NCBI RefSeq assembly: GCF_010093625.1 | Contig: NW_022985391.1 | Coordinates: forward strand, 310,466 to 374,465 | Direction of reading: 5' to 3' | Source of the DNA: Macroventuria anomochaeta | Taxonomy: Eukaryota > Ascomycota > Dothideomycetes > Pleosporales > Didymellaceae | Length of the DNA: 64,000 bases | Shown here: positions 46,385-58,547 of the stretch, piece by piece | Layout of the letters: every line of letters starts with the position of its first letter | How positions within the stretch are numbered: position 1 is the first letter of the stretch | Made by a program: the position numbers and the translations under genes | The notes under the pieces: generated by a model | Told to the model about the DNA's origin: nothing | What the model saw: only the letters and a program-made list of their open reading frames with translations | Database searches by the model: none

Positions 46385-47009
46385 GCATCCCAGGGACAAC
46401 GCCATCTTCATCTAGCCACATTTGTTGAGCATCAATGTACCTTCTCGGCGGAGCGGACAGCATGGATATCCTGTCCGCAGATCGCACTTTTCCCTTTCCT
46501 GTATTATAGCAAACCTCCTTCTCCTATTTGGTGCGCTAATTTCTATTACAAGATTTCCATCTACTTCTGTTTTCATACCAGGAGTATAGTAGGGATGTAG
46601 CGGGGCGCATACGGATGTATAGAGAGGAGCATTGGGATAAATGAACTGTACGGTCGATGATGTAGGACTGCAAGTATAGCGTGGGTGTGGCGTAGTTGTA
46701 GGAAAGTACGAACTTAGCCGGGCGTACCTGCATATAGGAATGTAGTACTGGATCCTGCAACGTTCTGTTTCTCGAACGTCAAGTCATTCCACCGTAACAG
46801 GTGCATCTGACAAAAACACGCTAGAGCAGTCGATAAGAGCTGCTTATCGGACAAGTTTACCCCACATTACTATGACTGAGCGTGCAGATGACTTAGCTTT
46901 ACACCGACATTTCCATCATCTCACGCACGTGCTTCACACACAACCATCATCCCTATTTCCACAATCTTTACTTCCTCGAACTTCATACTCAGCCAGCATC
47001 CAAACAACC
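46385..47009. other. intergenic, promoter of the cupin gene
   Basis: About 620 bp. The cupin frame is open from 46872, so an N-terminal extension of 46 residues is possible (see next entry). No other feature. Confidence 0.45.
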
Positions 47010-47740
47010 ATGACATCCTCAATCTCCCCCTCCAACCCTCCCCTCTCACCAACCTTCGAACCCGGCACCATCCCCCACGAAACAATTTCAACCCAGACCC
47101 TAATCGACAATCTCAAAATGATAAAACACCCCGAAGGCGGGTACTTCTCAGAAATCGACCGCGACCAAAGAACAGTACCAAACCCGTTTCAGGATCACGA
47201 GTATGCAACAACAGCAGACAAACCTTTCAGCGGCGACAATTCAGTCCGCAACGCCTCCACATCAATCCTTTACCTCCTCACCCCGCACTCACCTCAGGGT
47301 CACTTCCATCGCAATGCGGGAAGGACGGTGCATACGCTTATCCAAGGCAGGGGACGGTATGTGTTGATTCATGATGATGAGGAGGGCGAGAAGAAGAGGG
47401 TGGAGAGTTTTGTTGTGGGGAAGGATGTTGAGGCGGGGGAGAAGGTTGTGTGGGTTGTGGAGGGCGGGAAGTACAAGGCTAGTTTTTTGGAAGCGGAGGA
47501 GGGGGTAGATGAGTGGGAGAGTAAGTTGTTGATTAGTGAGGTATGTTGCTGAGTTTTCGTTATGGGGGATGCGTTGAGCAAGATGGAAGTTCTGGGGTTG
47601 AGTTGAGCTGACGTGTGTTGCAGACGGTTGTGCCGGGGTTCGAGTACTCGGATCATGACTTTTTGGCAAAGGAGACGTTCGAAAAGATTGTCACGGAGGA
47701 GCAAGCTGATGAGCTGAAGTGGTTGATCAGGAAGGAATAG
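47010..47740 (+). CDS. DUF985 cupin-fold protein
   Basis: Two exons (47010-47540, 47624-47740) give 215 residues. The cupin motifs are HPEGGYFSEI, the Ser/Thr-rich strand with STSILYLL, HFHRNAGRTVHTLIQGRGRYVLI (metal-type His), and the C-terminal VVPGFEYSDHDFL. The family (DUF985, cupin_5) is widespread in bacteria and fungi; its biochemical role is unsettled. An alternative ATG at 46872 would add 46 residues. The chosen start lies closer to the conserved fold and has a better context. No targeting signal is evident from this start. Confidence 0.8.
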
Positions 47741-48648
47741 GCGGCTCAATCGCGTAGCTGAGAAACGACAATCTATTGGTTGAGGGCCACGTGTGCAAGT
47801 TGCGTTGATTGATGCTACGGTGTGATCCATCGCGTGAGGAGCGGAGGCAGGAGAGAGGGCAACGGTACGAAGGCATTGACGAGGGTGACGAAGCGCAGTC
47901 AAAAGGGAGACGAAGACACCCTCACTCACAATAGCGTTCGGGATTATAGCTGCTTGCATTCTGCTGTCCAGTTCTATTTCAAAACAGGTGCCATGGAAGA
48001 CGAAATCCGTCTGTGCGAACCGAGAGTTCCATGCCATCTTTTTACCAAGAACAGAAGAGATACTCGAAGTCTACCACGATAAGCGTCGCGCCGAACGTGT
48101 TGCTAGTAGAGCGGAAGAATCGTGATCCAAAGCGATGCCACTCCGAGTCGACTACGATCTTGTCAACAGGCTGTCGCATTGGGCCGAGCGACGTTCGGAT
48201 TTCTGATACTGCTGGTCACACAAAGGGGTTTAGTTGTCTTGGTATTGCTTTGACCGCTGTCAATCCTTGTCATCAGGACACCCGTGCGGCTCTCCCGTGT
48301 GGGACGTATGCGGAGACATGTAGAAATATCATCAAGGTTAATCATCAGAGACTGAAGCTAGAAGTTGGAGGCATTCCCACAATTCGGTATACCGCTTTGG
48401 GATAGCGCGATCTGTCAGTTGGACCGAGGTCGCGGATGTTACACGCCGGGGCGCTTCTCCGCATCATCACTCAGCTAGCTATTCTCCCTTACACTTTGCA
48501 CATCTCTTGGAAAGAGGACTTTCACATAGAGCTTAAAGCTCAGATACTGTTGCACGATCAAAAGGATACCTGAGGGACCTTCAATTGGCCTCATACGAAG
48601 CTCCACCTCATAAGCACCCCGCATTCCCTTGAGCTCCATCAAGACACG
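47741..48648. other. intergenic, 0.9 kb
   Basis: Between two plus-strand genes. A frame of about 130 codons (48013-48405) shows no domain, and its Cys pattern is not convincing. I see nothing else. Confidence 0.5.
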
Positions 48649-50187
48649 ATGACGCTATCAACGGCGATCCGCATAGCACCCTCACGCGCCGCCCGCGTAG
48701 TAAACCTCCTCCGCACCGTCCAATTCACACACCCATCCTCATGTCCCTGCCACGCCAACCCCAACTACCACAATCAAACACCCTCCACCATCCACCAAGC
48801 CCGCCGACACCTCGCAACGCCCGTCGACTTCTCGCAGCAGAAAGAATATGCCTTCGAGATGGCTGCCTCCAGTATACGCTTCGGCCCCGGGTGTACGAAA
48901 GAAGTGGGCATGGACTTCAAGAACATGGGCTCGAAGCGCGTCATGGTTGTTACAGATCAGAATGTACGGAAGTTGGATGCGATGAAGCAGGTTGTGGAGG
49001 GGTTGACGAGAGAGGGTGTAGAGTTTGAGGTGTATGATAAAGTGAGGGTTGAGCCGAAGGATAGTAGTATCAAGGAGGCGATTGAGTTTGCGAAACCGTG
49101 GAAGCCGGATGCGTTTCTGGCGGTGGGCGGTGGAAGTGTGATTGATACGGCGAAGTTGATGAATCTGTACACCACATTTCCCGGTAAGACATGTTTTGAC
49201 TTCCAGAACTGAGTCGAATCATACTGACATGCCTTAGACGCCGACTTTCTCGACTTCGTCAACGCGCCCCTCGGCAAGGGTCTTCCCATCCCCTCCAAGC
49301 TCTTTCCCCTCGTCGCTGTCCCCACAACTGCAGGAACTGGCTCCGAAACAACAGGCACTGCCATCTTCGATCTGGTCTCCAAGCGCGCAAAAACCGGAAT
49401 CGCCCACCGCAACCTCAAGCCCACACTCGGCATAGTCGACCCCATAAACACTCGCACTATGCCCAGCGCAGTCCACGCCTCTTCAGGTCTCGACGTGCTC
49501 TGTCACTCCCTCGAGTCATGGACCGCGATCCCTTACTACGAGCGTACCCCACGCCCACAGAACCCCATCCAACGCCCTGCGTACCAAGGCGCGAATCCCA
49601 TCTCCGACATCTTCTCACTGCAAGCTCTCCGCGACACAGTCAAGTACCTACCTCGTGCCGTCAAGGACCCAGAAGACCACGAAGCACAAAGCCAGATGCT
49701 ACTCGCCGCGACACTCGCCGGCGTGGGCTTCGGAAATGCGGGTGTGCATCTGTGCCACGGCATGTCCTATCCCATCTCAGGCCAGAACCCAGGCTACAAG
49801 CACGCCGGGTATGAAGTCGACCACCCCATTATTCCTCACGGCGTCTCAGTCGCCGTTACCGCACCTGCAGTGTTCAAGTTCACCGGCGCGTCGAACCCAG
49901 AGAGGCATTTGGCTGCAGCTGAGGCGTTCGGCGTGGACATCTCAAACGTGAAAAAAGAGAGTGCTGGTGAAGTGCTTGGTGAGGCGCTAGCGGACTTTTT
50001 GGTTAAATTGGGCGATCAGCCACGTGGATTGAAGGCACTGGGTTTTGGGAAGGAGCATGTGGATGGATTGGTGGAAGGCACGATTCCTCAGCAGAGAGTG
50101 TTGATGTTGGCGCCACATCTGGAAACTGAATTGGAGCAGCAGAGGGAACAGTTGAGAGGGTTATTTGAGGAGGCATTGGAGTACTGA
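48649..50187 (+). CDS. mitochondrial iron-type ADH / transhydrogenase
   Basis: Two exons (48649-49183, 49238-50187) give 494 residues. The family is iron-containing alcohol dehydrogenase, close to animal ADHFE1 (hydroxyacid-oxoacid transhydrogenase). Signs are GPGCTKEVGMDFKNMGSKRV, the NAD motif LAVGGGSVIDTAK, VPTTAGTGSE, and the metal region with HSLESW and HLCHGMSYPI. The N-terminus (basic, Ser/Arg-rich, ending ARRHLATP) looks like a mitochondrial presequence. ADHFE1-type enzymes couple 4-hydroxybutyrate oxidation with 2-oxoglutarate reduction in mitochondria. Fungal substrate not known. The single intron falls after TTFP in a loop. Confidence 0.88.
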
Positions 50188-50652
50188 TAAAACTTAGTTG
50201 ATTTGGTCAGGCTGAGAACCGTGACGAATTGGTAGGTACAACTCCAGTTGGCGATGAATCTGCGCCGCCGTCTATGCGGGGGATTCCATACCTGCGGAGT
50301 GGATACACCAGACTACACGAAATGGATTGCAAAGGTCGAGACTGACACCCGACAACTCGCAGATGCGTTTTTGAGTATGTTCTGCCAATATTCCCTAGCA
50401 AATGTGTTGTGCCTAATGACTAAGTCTCTACATTGTCACTGTCATATATTACTGCCAAATAATCAGCTATCGATACTGTTCAGCGTGCTGGTAGACACGC
50501 TCTTGGATTGGCTTGTTGCTAACGCGCTGCAGTGTCGAGCATGAAAGATCGCCGCCCCACGCCAGACCCCTAGATTGGCCACACTATACCAGGACGCGGA
50601 ACATTTTGAAAAGAGCTTGGTAACCCAATCCCCGCTATGCACCAGGATACCC
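50188..50652. other. intergenic with possible exon fragment
   Basis: A plus-strand frame from an ATG at 50254 runs about 40 codons to a donor-like GTATGT near 50374. It may be a 5' exon of the following hypothetical frame, but I could not build a clean splice path. Confidence 0.3.
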
Positions 50653-51069
50653 ATGAGCTCACTTCAGAGTATGCTTGACGATGGAAATAACAAGGTTTTC
50701 AAGCAGTTTCAACCCGATATTTGCAATGACGCTATCAACCGTCTCTACAGTATCGTTCCTGATCTTGACGATAAACCACGCAGAAATGACTCGCCCAATG
50801 GTGATCAAGTCAATCTTGGCGTCGAGATTTTACGAGCCTGGGTTCGTATCATGATTCTAAACAATAGCGGAGCAGAAGTGCTAGAGCACGCGAGCAGGTC
50901 GAGATGCATTGACGAGTTCCTCGCTGGCTGCGGGGCCAGCCAGCTTGCGATGTACTGTGACTATTTTGAGAATGCATGGCAACCTCAGGCGGTGCAGTAC
51001 CTGCGTGTAGCAATCTGTGCTCAGACGTTGGCTGGAGGCAATATCAAATCTATTCGCCTTCTTTGGTAG
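50653..51069 (+). CDS. hypothetical protein, weakly supported
   Basis: A 138-residue frame with ordinary amino-acid composition and helix-forming stretches (DICNDAINRLYSIVPDLDD, EILRAWVRIMILNNSG). No family is recognised. It lies between the alcohol dehydrogenase and the CorA-like remnant, in a region of the window that carries decayed genes. It could be one exon of a larger or broken gene, or an independent lineage-specific gene. The ATG used is the first in a frame that is open somewhat further upstream. Confidence 0.35.
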   Translation: MSSLQSMLDDGNNKVFKQFQPDICNDAINRLYSIVPDLDDKPRRNDSPNGDQVNLGVEILRAWVRIMILNNSGAEVLEHASRSRCIDEFLAGCGASQLAMYCDYFENAWQPQAVQYLRVAICAQTLAGGNIKSIRLLW

Positions 51070-51582
51070 CGTCATCCCTAGTTCCGCGGAGGGTCTTCGC
51101 ATGATCATGCCTGTCTGAGATATACTATATGTGCTTCCTCTATGTTGCAATATCTCAAACCTGACAAGCTGCAGCTATCTTTGGTTCTCAACCCTTCTGA
51201 CACCCTGGACCGTCGCAAGTATTTGCTCAAATTTCGAGGACCATACCACCATATGCAAACTCCTAATGCTTGGTATGTACAACGAACACTGATTTGATCC
51301 CACGAGTATACTGAGTGAGTGCACTACTGGCGTATACCTTAGTTTCGTCCCAACGAGCAAAGGAGATTTACTCTTAAGGTTCGAGTTGTAGAAATGTACT
51401 GTGTTTATTGAAAGATGCAGAGGACCTCTAAGATAGCTATATAAGCGAGCAATAGGCGAGCATCTAACCACAGTGAGCATAGAACAGCGAGTTGATGCTA
51501 TTGGTCTGACTGGTAGAGTATCAAACCCGTTACATTTACACATCAAGTCTCAGACTGAAAGACGAAACCAAAGCTTACATCC
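51070..51582. other. intergenic
   Basis: No supported feature. Slightly AT-rich compared with flanking gene regions. Confidence 0.45.
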
Positions 51583-53504
51583 ATGTCGAATCACGAAATT
51601 ACCACTGCGGACAGATGGCGATGGGTGACCCATTTACACGGTATTTCTTTGGAAGAGTTACGCAAACAGACAAATCGGTTGCACCTTGTCGTCTATGAGG
51701 GCACCAATGCGGAAGCTATTGTCCACCCTACAGAACCTGAGATCTTCATCAACCATTATCGATCTGCGTCAACACGCGAAGGTCTGCATTATGCAGCATG
51801 GACCAAGACTATGACCCTGGAGGACATCAAGAACCAGTTGCGAATGAGGAAAACATCGATGTACGACCCCATTGTCGTGGATTCTTGGCAGTTCTTCATC
51901 ATCGACCGTGAAATCGGTCAGCCATTCGAACTTCTGGACATCGTCCAAGAAGCCTTGTTGATGCTTGTCGGCAACCTATCCCCTCGCTCCGTCGCGAATT
52001 GTGTCATCCAATCTCTACTCCACAGACTGATGAAACTCGATATGGGGAAACATACGTACGCTTTGGGCTCTGAAAGATCTCTTATTTAGTAGCATGTGGG
52101 GGGGGGGGGGGGCTGAGCAGATGCGTGCTGTTTGTACTGACGAAACAAACCTAGGATCACGTTTTGTCTCCGATGGAATGGCTATGCGTCAGCGTCTCTT
52201 GTCCACCACCACTCCACAGATTCAACATATGCTCTTGTCTGCAGATTGCGAAGCTCGAACATAGACATTTTACTCGCTGGCCTAAGGTCGGTGAGGCCAT
52301 TCCCATTCGAACCTCTTCTCCTGCCAACGATTATGCTGGACCATGATATTGAGCAATGCCACACCGAGTACGAAAACCTCGACAAGATTTTATTTCGCCA
52401 ATGCGGACCCATATGGGATGCCACTTCATCGACAAAGCAGTGCGCAAGACTAGAAAGAAGTCACCCTGGACGACTCATCCTGAACGACATGCCCTAAACT
52501 CTGACGCAGCTGGCAAACACAGCCATACTTCAGGGAAGATTTTTGCTGGCGGCTACCCAGGTCTATGAGTTGATTCATACAGAGCTCCAGTCCCGCACCA
52601 AAGCCAAAGCACGGGTTGGCTGATGTTGAGCTCAAAGACAACCTGGTCATACTTAACCAAACCGTCACTTCCTTGACTTCGAGGAACGAGAACTTACTGG
52701 CCACAGTTCATGGTCAGGTAAATATGGTGAGTGCATTACCTACTTATCAATAGCCCGGGCTCCAGCTCACCAAAGATATCTAGGTATATGCAGTGCTCTA
52801 AGCCAGAGACAACAAGATCAATCATTGACACAGAGCTGACATGCGAGTCATTGCTGCTGTGGCTCTCTTCTTCCTGCCAGGAACGTTCGTCGCTACATTG
52901 TACAGTACAAGCTATTGGACTTTGATCTTCGGAGTGAGGGGGCGACTGTCTCAACCTGGGTCTGGTTGTACTGGACAGTCACTGTCCTGTTGACCATCGG
53001 TGTATTGAGCATGTGGCGCGAGGCACCTCGTCTGAAAGCCCACAAGCAGCGGGTTCAGCGTGTGTGGAAAGGCATCATGAAAAAACGTTGTCGGTTTTGG
53101 AGCAAGATAGCGAAAGCTTGGCTATCGCATCTTGAGAGAAGGACGAACCGAAAAAGGAGAAACGTTGTCGAATCTGGATGGAACACGTAAGAAACCGTCG
53201 TAGCAAAAGAGATCGACGAACAGGGCTCAGACGGAGGGTCGTTCCATGAGCCAGACTACACGGAGAGTGAGACGAATCAGACCAGTAGCAATCGGACAGT
53301 GGAGAGAGCGATGCCAATGATTCGGATGAGGAAGAAACCAACGTCGAAGGAGCTGGAGATGGTACTGAGGTAGAGATCGTCGCATTGCCTCAGCTACAGA
53401 CTGCAGAAGAGGCCGCGCCAATGGCGGAGGAGGTACTTGAAGCCCAGGTCGAGGAGATTGCTAGCAGGGTATCAAAGCGCAGGCTTAAGTGGTCTCTGGT
53501 ATGA
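51583..53504 (+). pseudogene. CorA-like membrane protein, decayed
   Basis: An ATG-started exon (51583-52055) splices well over a 99-nt intron to 52155 and continues to 52497. It is followed by further clearly homologous coding blocks in broken frames. The C-terminal part has the fungal CorA-like two-helix end: RVIAAVALFFLPGTFVATLY, a short loop, then WVWLYWTVTVLLTIGVL. It also has the preceding coiled region (LKDNLVILNQTVTSLTSRN), a 57-nt intron (52727-52783) and an acidic tail up to 53504. Lesions: in-frame TAA at 52495, TAA at 52799, TGA at 52826, TAA at 53188, and one-base shifts near 52619, 52935 and 53300. The bacterial GMN motif is not visible, as is usual in divergent fungal members. 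Ion transport is inferred only. Confidence 0.6.
52098..52112 (+). repeat. 15-base G homopolymer
   Basis: Fifteen consecutive G bases lie in the first intron of the CorA-like remnant. Such runs are prone to slippage and sequencing error. Confidence 0.95.
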
Positions 53505-55502
53505 GCTTGGTCTGCACACAATGCTCAAGACATACAGAGGAGCTTGTATCGAGGCTCGATACCATAACGGACAACGTGCTGGACACGCCACCAAAGTCGT
53601 TCAAGTGTTGAGCATAATGAACTCGATCGAGGTCGGGTCTTAAATTTACTCGGGTACTGACGTCGGGATCGATCGCTTATAGTCTCGTTAATCATCATAC
53701 TTAGCTGTGAGCTTCTGCATAAAACAGGACGATGCATCTCCACATCCCGAAAACAACTGCAGGCCACCAGAACAATTCAAACAGTAAGTTCTTTCGGCAC
53801 CAGCTCTGATCCCGACATACAGTATGTACTTGTAAGTGTTTCCAAGGTCTGAGAACTCGAGCCTTGTTGTTGTCGGTGAGCACATCTCGGCCGCGGGCGG
53901 CTACTCTTATCGTCCACCAAGTGCTCAACCGCGTATCAGCGAGAACACCGCCTCATCATGCATCGAGACCCTTTGCACATATTTTCGCACAAAAGTCCTG
54001 TCTCCGCGAATGAGAGAATCGAATCGCCTGCACGTCATTCAGGAACGTCTTCTTGTGGCTTGACGGAGAAACAATAGCCGTGGCCGAAGCGTGGATGGAT
54101 GCGCAATGAGATCAATGTGCTTTAAGCCGAAGAACACTTCCGAAGAAACGATTGTTGGGCTGTAGAAAATGGGTGATGGTGATGATGGTGTAGGTTGGGC
54201 GGGTGGCCACGGTCCTCCAAGGGTGTTATGGAGACGCTCAAAGGCAATTCTAATAAAAAAACCGTGCAGGTCTGGGTAATTCGTCAGCCCTGATGACAGT
54301 GGACGATGAAAAGCTAACACTCTTTAATGTAAGCAATCTTAACTTCTGTCTAGGTGACGAGAGCCTCAAACTTTGGTGTTGAGCACCCTCTTCCTGATTG
54401 GGCAGGGCGCTACGTCATTCTTGCTTGCTCAACTCACCCACTCGAACTTAAACCGCGCTCGCATGCATCACAGGCATCGGCTAGTCAGCCATGTGCCTGC
54501 CGATCACATGAATCATAGCTCCATATTACCGAACAATTTCAGTCTCAGAGACAGGACTGTCTCCAAGTCGAGATGCCCAGTGACACGCGGTAGCACGGCC
54601 TGTCACAAGCCAGGACATCACGTTCAGCATCAAGAGTGACAACACAACCAGCAATGTATCGAATAAGCTTGAGCTGATTGGCTCGAGGCCATCAATCCGC
54701 CGTTAGACTCACATCTTGACTGGTTGGATTGCGCTGGATGTACCTCATGGTACCATCCAGCTTTCCCCGCATTTCAAGAGCAACAAGCCCCCTCATCCAG
54801 ACACCGCTTGGTTGGATGGCACAACGCGTACCGTGACAGCTCTTCCATTTCTCCTGACACTTCTTTCCTAACAGCCTTGTCCGTTGTTTTTCTCGCAATT
54901 GCCTTTGTTAATTGCATGCTTCTTCGTTCCAGTCGTTGAAGCGCATACATATCGCCCAGTCTAACCGCCCCACACCTCCGTTGTTAGCGCAGATCCAGCT
55001 CTCTGCATAGCTCTCTGCATAGGTACGCAACAGCTCTCAACATCTGCTCTTCTGCGCACTGCAATGTTCTGCGGATAGTATCGGACAAGAGACGGGACGC
55101 GCCGCACGTGGAAGCGTGACACGCATTCTGAAGACCGAGCCTTTGAGTACTGCGCTCCGCCGTATAATGTAGCCGGCTAACTTCCACGGCCGCGGCCGTT
55201 TCACTACAACCGCGACGACCGCAACACCGCCTCGACAGGCGCCGTGAGGCTCTGCCTGGCACTGTAGAGTGCCGGAAAGACGATCCGGAATATGTTGTGC
55301 GAGGCTCAGCATTTTCGGCGGTGGTCCATATATACTGGCGTTATCCGTTGTTGAATGTCCTGCATCCCTTCATTGGACTTTGGCGATTCACATCTGCCGA
55401 ACACATACTCCTGCACCTGCTTATCTGTCACGCCTTTGTTAATTGCCTGTCATTTGTCACTCGCACATTCACGACTGGGTGTTAGTGACGGACACTAACA
55501 AC
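53505..55502. other. intergenic, 2 kb
   Basis: No supported gene. The left half may hold further decayed sequence, but I could not connect any frame to a family. The right half is the promoter of the mitochondrial carrier. Confidence 0.45.
54997..55020 (+). repeat. 12-bp direct tandem repeat
   Basis: The sequence AGCTCTCTGCAT occurs twice in perfect tandem, about 480 bp upstream of the carrier start codon. Confidence 0.9.
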
Positions 55503-56596
55503 ATGTCCACCACAGCATCGACTCAATCCTTCAAAATGCCCGCCTCCCGCGCTCTCGAAAACGCAAAGCAAGGCTCTGAAACTATCCTCAAGGACGCATC
55601 TGAGACAATGTCAAAAGCGGCAGAAAACCCGAAGAAGGCAACAGCCGACTTCCTCCACACACCGTTCATGCGCGCAGCGCTACCGTTTATCAACGGTGGT
55701 CTGGCAGGCATGACAGCAACAACCGTCATCCAGCCCGTTGACATGGTAAAAGTGCGCCTGCAACTCGCGGGCGAGGGCGTCAAAACAGGTCCCAAACCTA
55801 CACCCATCGGCGTCCTAAAGGACATCGTCGCCGCAGGCAAGGTCATGGACCTATACACTGGACTCAGCGCCGGTATCCTCAGACAAGCCGTCTACACCAC
55901 CGCGCGCTTGGGCTTCTTCGACACATTCATGAAGACGCTCAGCGCCCGCGCGAAAGAAAACGGCACGACAGTCGGCTTCAAAGAGCGCGCTGGCGCCGGT
56001 CTGACGGCCGGTGGTCTCGCGGCTGTTGTGGGTAACCCGGCGGATTTGGCGCTCATCAGAATGCAGTCCGATGGCATGAAGCCCGCCGCGCAACGTGCAA
56101 ATTACACATCCGTTGTTGATGCGCTGATGCGGATCTCCAAGAACGAAGGCGTTCTGCGTCTCTGGGCGGGTTGCTACCCAACGGTCGTCCGCGCGATGGC
56201 GCTGAACTTCGGACAGCTTGCGTTCTTCAGCGAAGCGAAGTCGCAGCTTAAGAACACGAGTCTCTCCTCGCGCTCTCAAACGCTTACAGCATCCGCGATC
56301 GCTGGGTTCTTCGCGTCCTTCCTGTCATTGCCTTTCGATTTCATGAAGACGAGGCTGCAGAAGCAGACACGCGCACCTGACGGTACATTGCCATATAAGG
56401 GCATGTTTGACTGCTTCAGGAAAGTCGCGAAGGAAGAAGGTCTTCTGAGATTTTACCGCGGGTTTGGAACATACTACATTCGAATTGCGCCGCATGCGTA
56501 AGCCGTTTCTGAAAGATTGAAAGAGAACAGTTACTGACAGACAACAGTATGGTAACGCTCATCGTCGCCGACTACCTTGGCTTCATTACCAAGTAA
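55503..56596 (+). CDS. mitochondrial oxoglutarate/malate-type carrier
   Basis: Two exons (55503-56497, 56548-56596) give 347 residues. Three repeats each carry the carrier signature: QPVDMVKVR, NPADLALIR and LPFDFMKTR. The overall sequence fits the 2-oxoglutarate/malate carrier group (SLC25A11-like): FINGGLAGMTATTVIQPVD, YTGLSAGILRQAVYTTARLG, GVLRLWAGCYPTVVRAMALN. Such carriers exchange dicarboxylates across the inner membrane for the malate shuttle and nitrogen metabolism. The N-terminal 60 residues are an amphipathic Lys/Ala-rich extension, longer than in animals. The ATG used is the first in this frame. The last exon has 16 codons including the stop. Confidence 0.9.
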
Positions 56597-58547
56597 ATGA
56601 ACCCTCAACCTCGCGAACTGAACGAAACCAAGTGAAACTAAACGACGAGTCGAGATAAGGAAGAGGAGAATGCGGAAGGGAACATAATGGAATGGCTCAT
56701 ACCCATACTCGCTTAGACCTGCACCTTTGAGTGCAGAAAGATCTACCCACGGCGTTTGGTGTTCGAAGGATATATGGCTTAGTCTCACACAGGAAGCGCA
56801 TGTACGTACGAAGACCTAATGCAACGATGATACACCCACAAGGTTCATCGTTGCTGTTATAATGTGAGAAAGGTAAAAATGTACTTCAAGAAATTTGTGT
56901 TGTGCATGGCTTCCCCGCGGCCGAACGGAGCCGCCGCCGAACTCCACAATACCTTCCGACCGTCTGCACGTGAGTTGCTTCTTCACCACCACATGTGTTC
57001 TGCGAGTAAGATCATGGCGATGCAGGACTGTGCATTCGAGCATTAAGTAGGGTGGCAGGAGAGGCTTGGAAGCGCACCATCTCACTCCCTCAAGGCGGTC
57101 CAGGAGCAAATTTATGTCGAACTGTCGCCAGCCACAGATGACTCCATGTGGTACTTGTGGTGACATCGTGCGGGATTGCAGTGGCTACGTAATACTTGTG
57201 TTGCAGGCCGAAGACTATGCCTGCTCGCAGGTTAGTAGGTTCGTGTGCAGTTCAGTGCGTTTGTCGTACCACTCCAACCAACGCCCAGGTCATTTTCAGT
57301 GAATGAATGATTGTAGTGGTGAAACATGGACCACGCACGAAAGATTGAATCTGGAATGCGCTCGGATGCTTGCAAAGCTACCATTGCTTGATCTGAATAT
57401 AGGATCGCATTACTCGAAGCCTCGTCTTGTTTCAAGAAGTCTGTCAGGATCTTATAGTCCTATATATTAGTGTCATTTGCTGTGACCGAGTGAGTCGTTG
57501 ATGACTCACAATTGTATCGACTACTTCGGCTTTGGTGTTGAAGCTAGGGAAATGCATAGGTCGTGGATTTTTCCGTTAGTGATGAGTTTTTTCCACAATA
57601 CCAAAACCAGGATGTTTAGTTCTTCCGACTGGTTGTTTGTCGTAGCGAGTTATCTGAAAGAAGGTGCGTTGAAGCTCGTTTATTCGCTCATCTGGCTTCG
57701 GATCCCATTGGCGTGGCAATCGGGCTGGCATCGAATCGTCCATTGCTCCGGAACGGTATTACACTGCAGTCTTGCTGAATCGTCGATATAACAGCGGAGG
57801 CAGTACACTGGGATCAGAAGTGTAGCTGAACTGCACCCAATATAGCACTCAGCTAAAACACGGAGTGGTCAAGACACAAGGCTCGTCAAGTCAGTACTGC
57901 GCCGGGTTGGAAGGTTTGCGTCTCTGCGGTAGGCGTTGAGGAGGAACGAGTTGCGCAACGTTGTTTTTGACGACGCTGAGGAAGAAGAGAGTACTCAAGA
58001 ATAAGGGCGCTAACTGCCAAAATGTCAGCGAGCGCGGGATAATGAACGAAGGAGAGAGTAGGCGCCGGTGGATAGGAAGGGACAGCAACAACTCGCCCGA
58101 AGCAGCCACGGTGCAAGCAGCCACGAAGGTCTCTCGCATACAAGGAAATAGAAGAAGACAGCCTGGAGCACAGCAGCACTGCACAAAGTTCCTCAGCTTA
58201 AGGACAAGCTGAAGCCCAACTTTGCCGTCTGGTGTGCTTTAGACAGCCGCGCTCACCAGGACTTACCTTAAAAGCATAGCGGTTTTGAGTATTACAACAG
58301 CTGCCAATTGATACTGCTGCGTCTTCTAGCGCAACTATTGTTATGCAAGCAGCCTATGGTCAGGTCCATGCAGGAAGCCTCACCTCCAAATCACATCTTT
58401 CAGAGCGTGCCTCTTCATTGCATAGCATAAAGCCTGCGTGGTACCTGATTCGATTGGAAACTCAATCCTCAACGCCGAAATGGGTATCAACGACGCCAAG
58501 ATGGGTATCAATTCTCTATCTTTCCCCACGTGTTCACTAACCCTTCC
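56597..58547. other. intergenic, 1.95 kb between convergent genes
   Basis: Unusually long for a tail-to-tail interval in this dense window. No coding exon or RNA was recognised; a frame of about 97 codons near 57498-57791 has no supporting features. Confidence 0.5.

Noticed and set aside
48013..48405. 130-codon frame with several Cys, considered as a small secreted effector
   Set aside because: No signal peptide, and the Cys spacing matches no known family.
57498..57791. 97-codon frame in the convergent gap
   Set aside because: No domain, no intron or promoter support; short enough to occur by chance.
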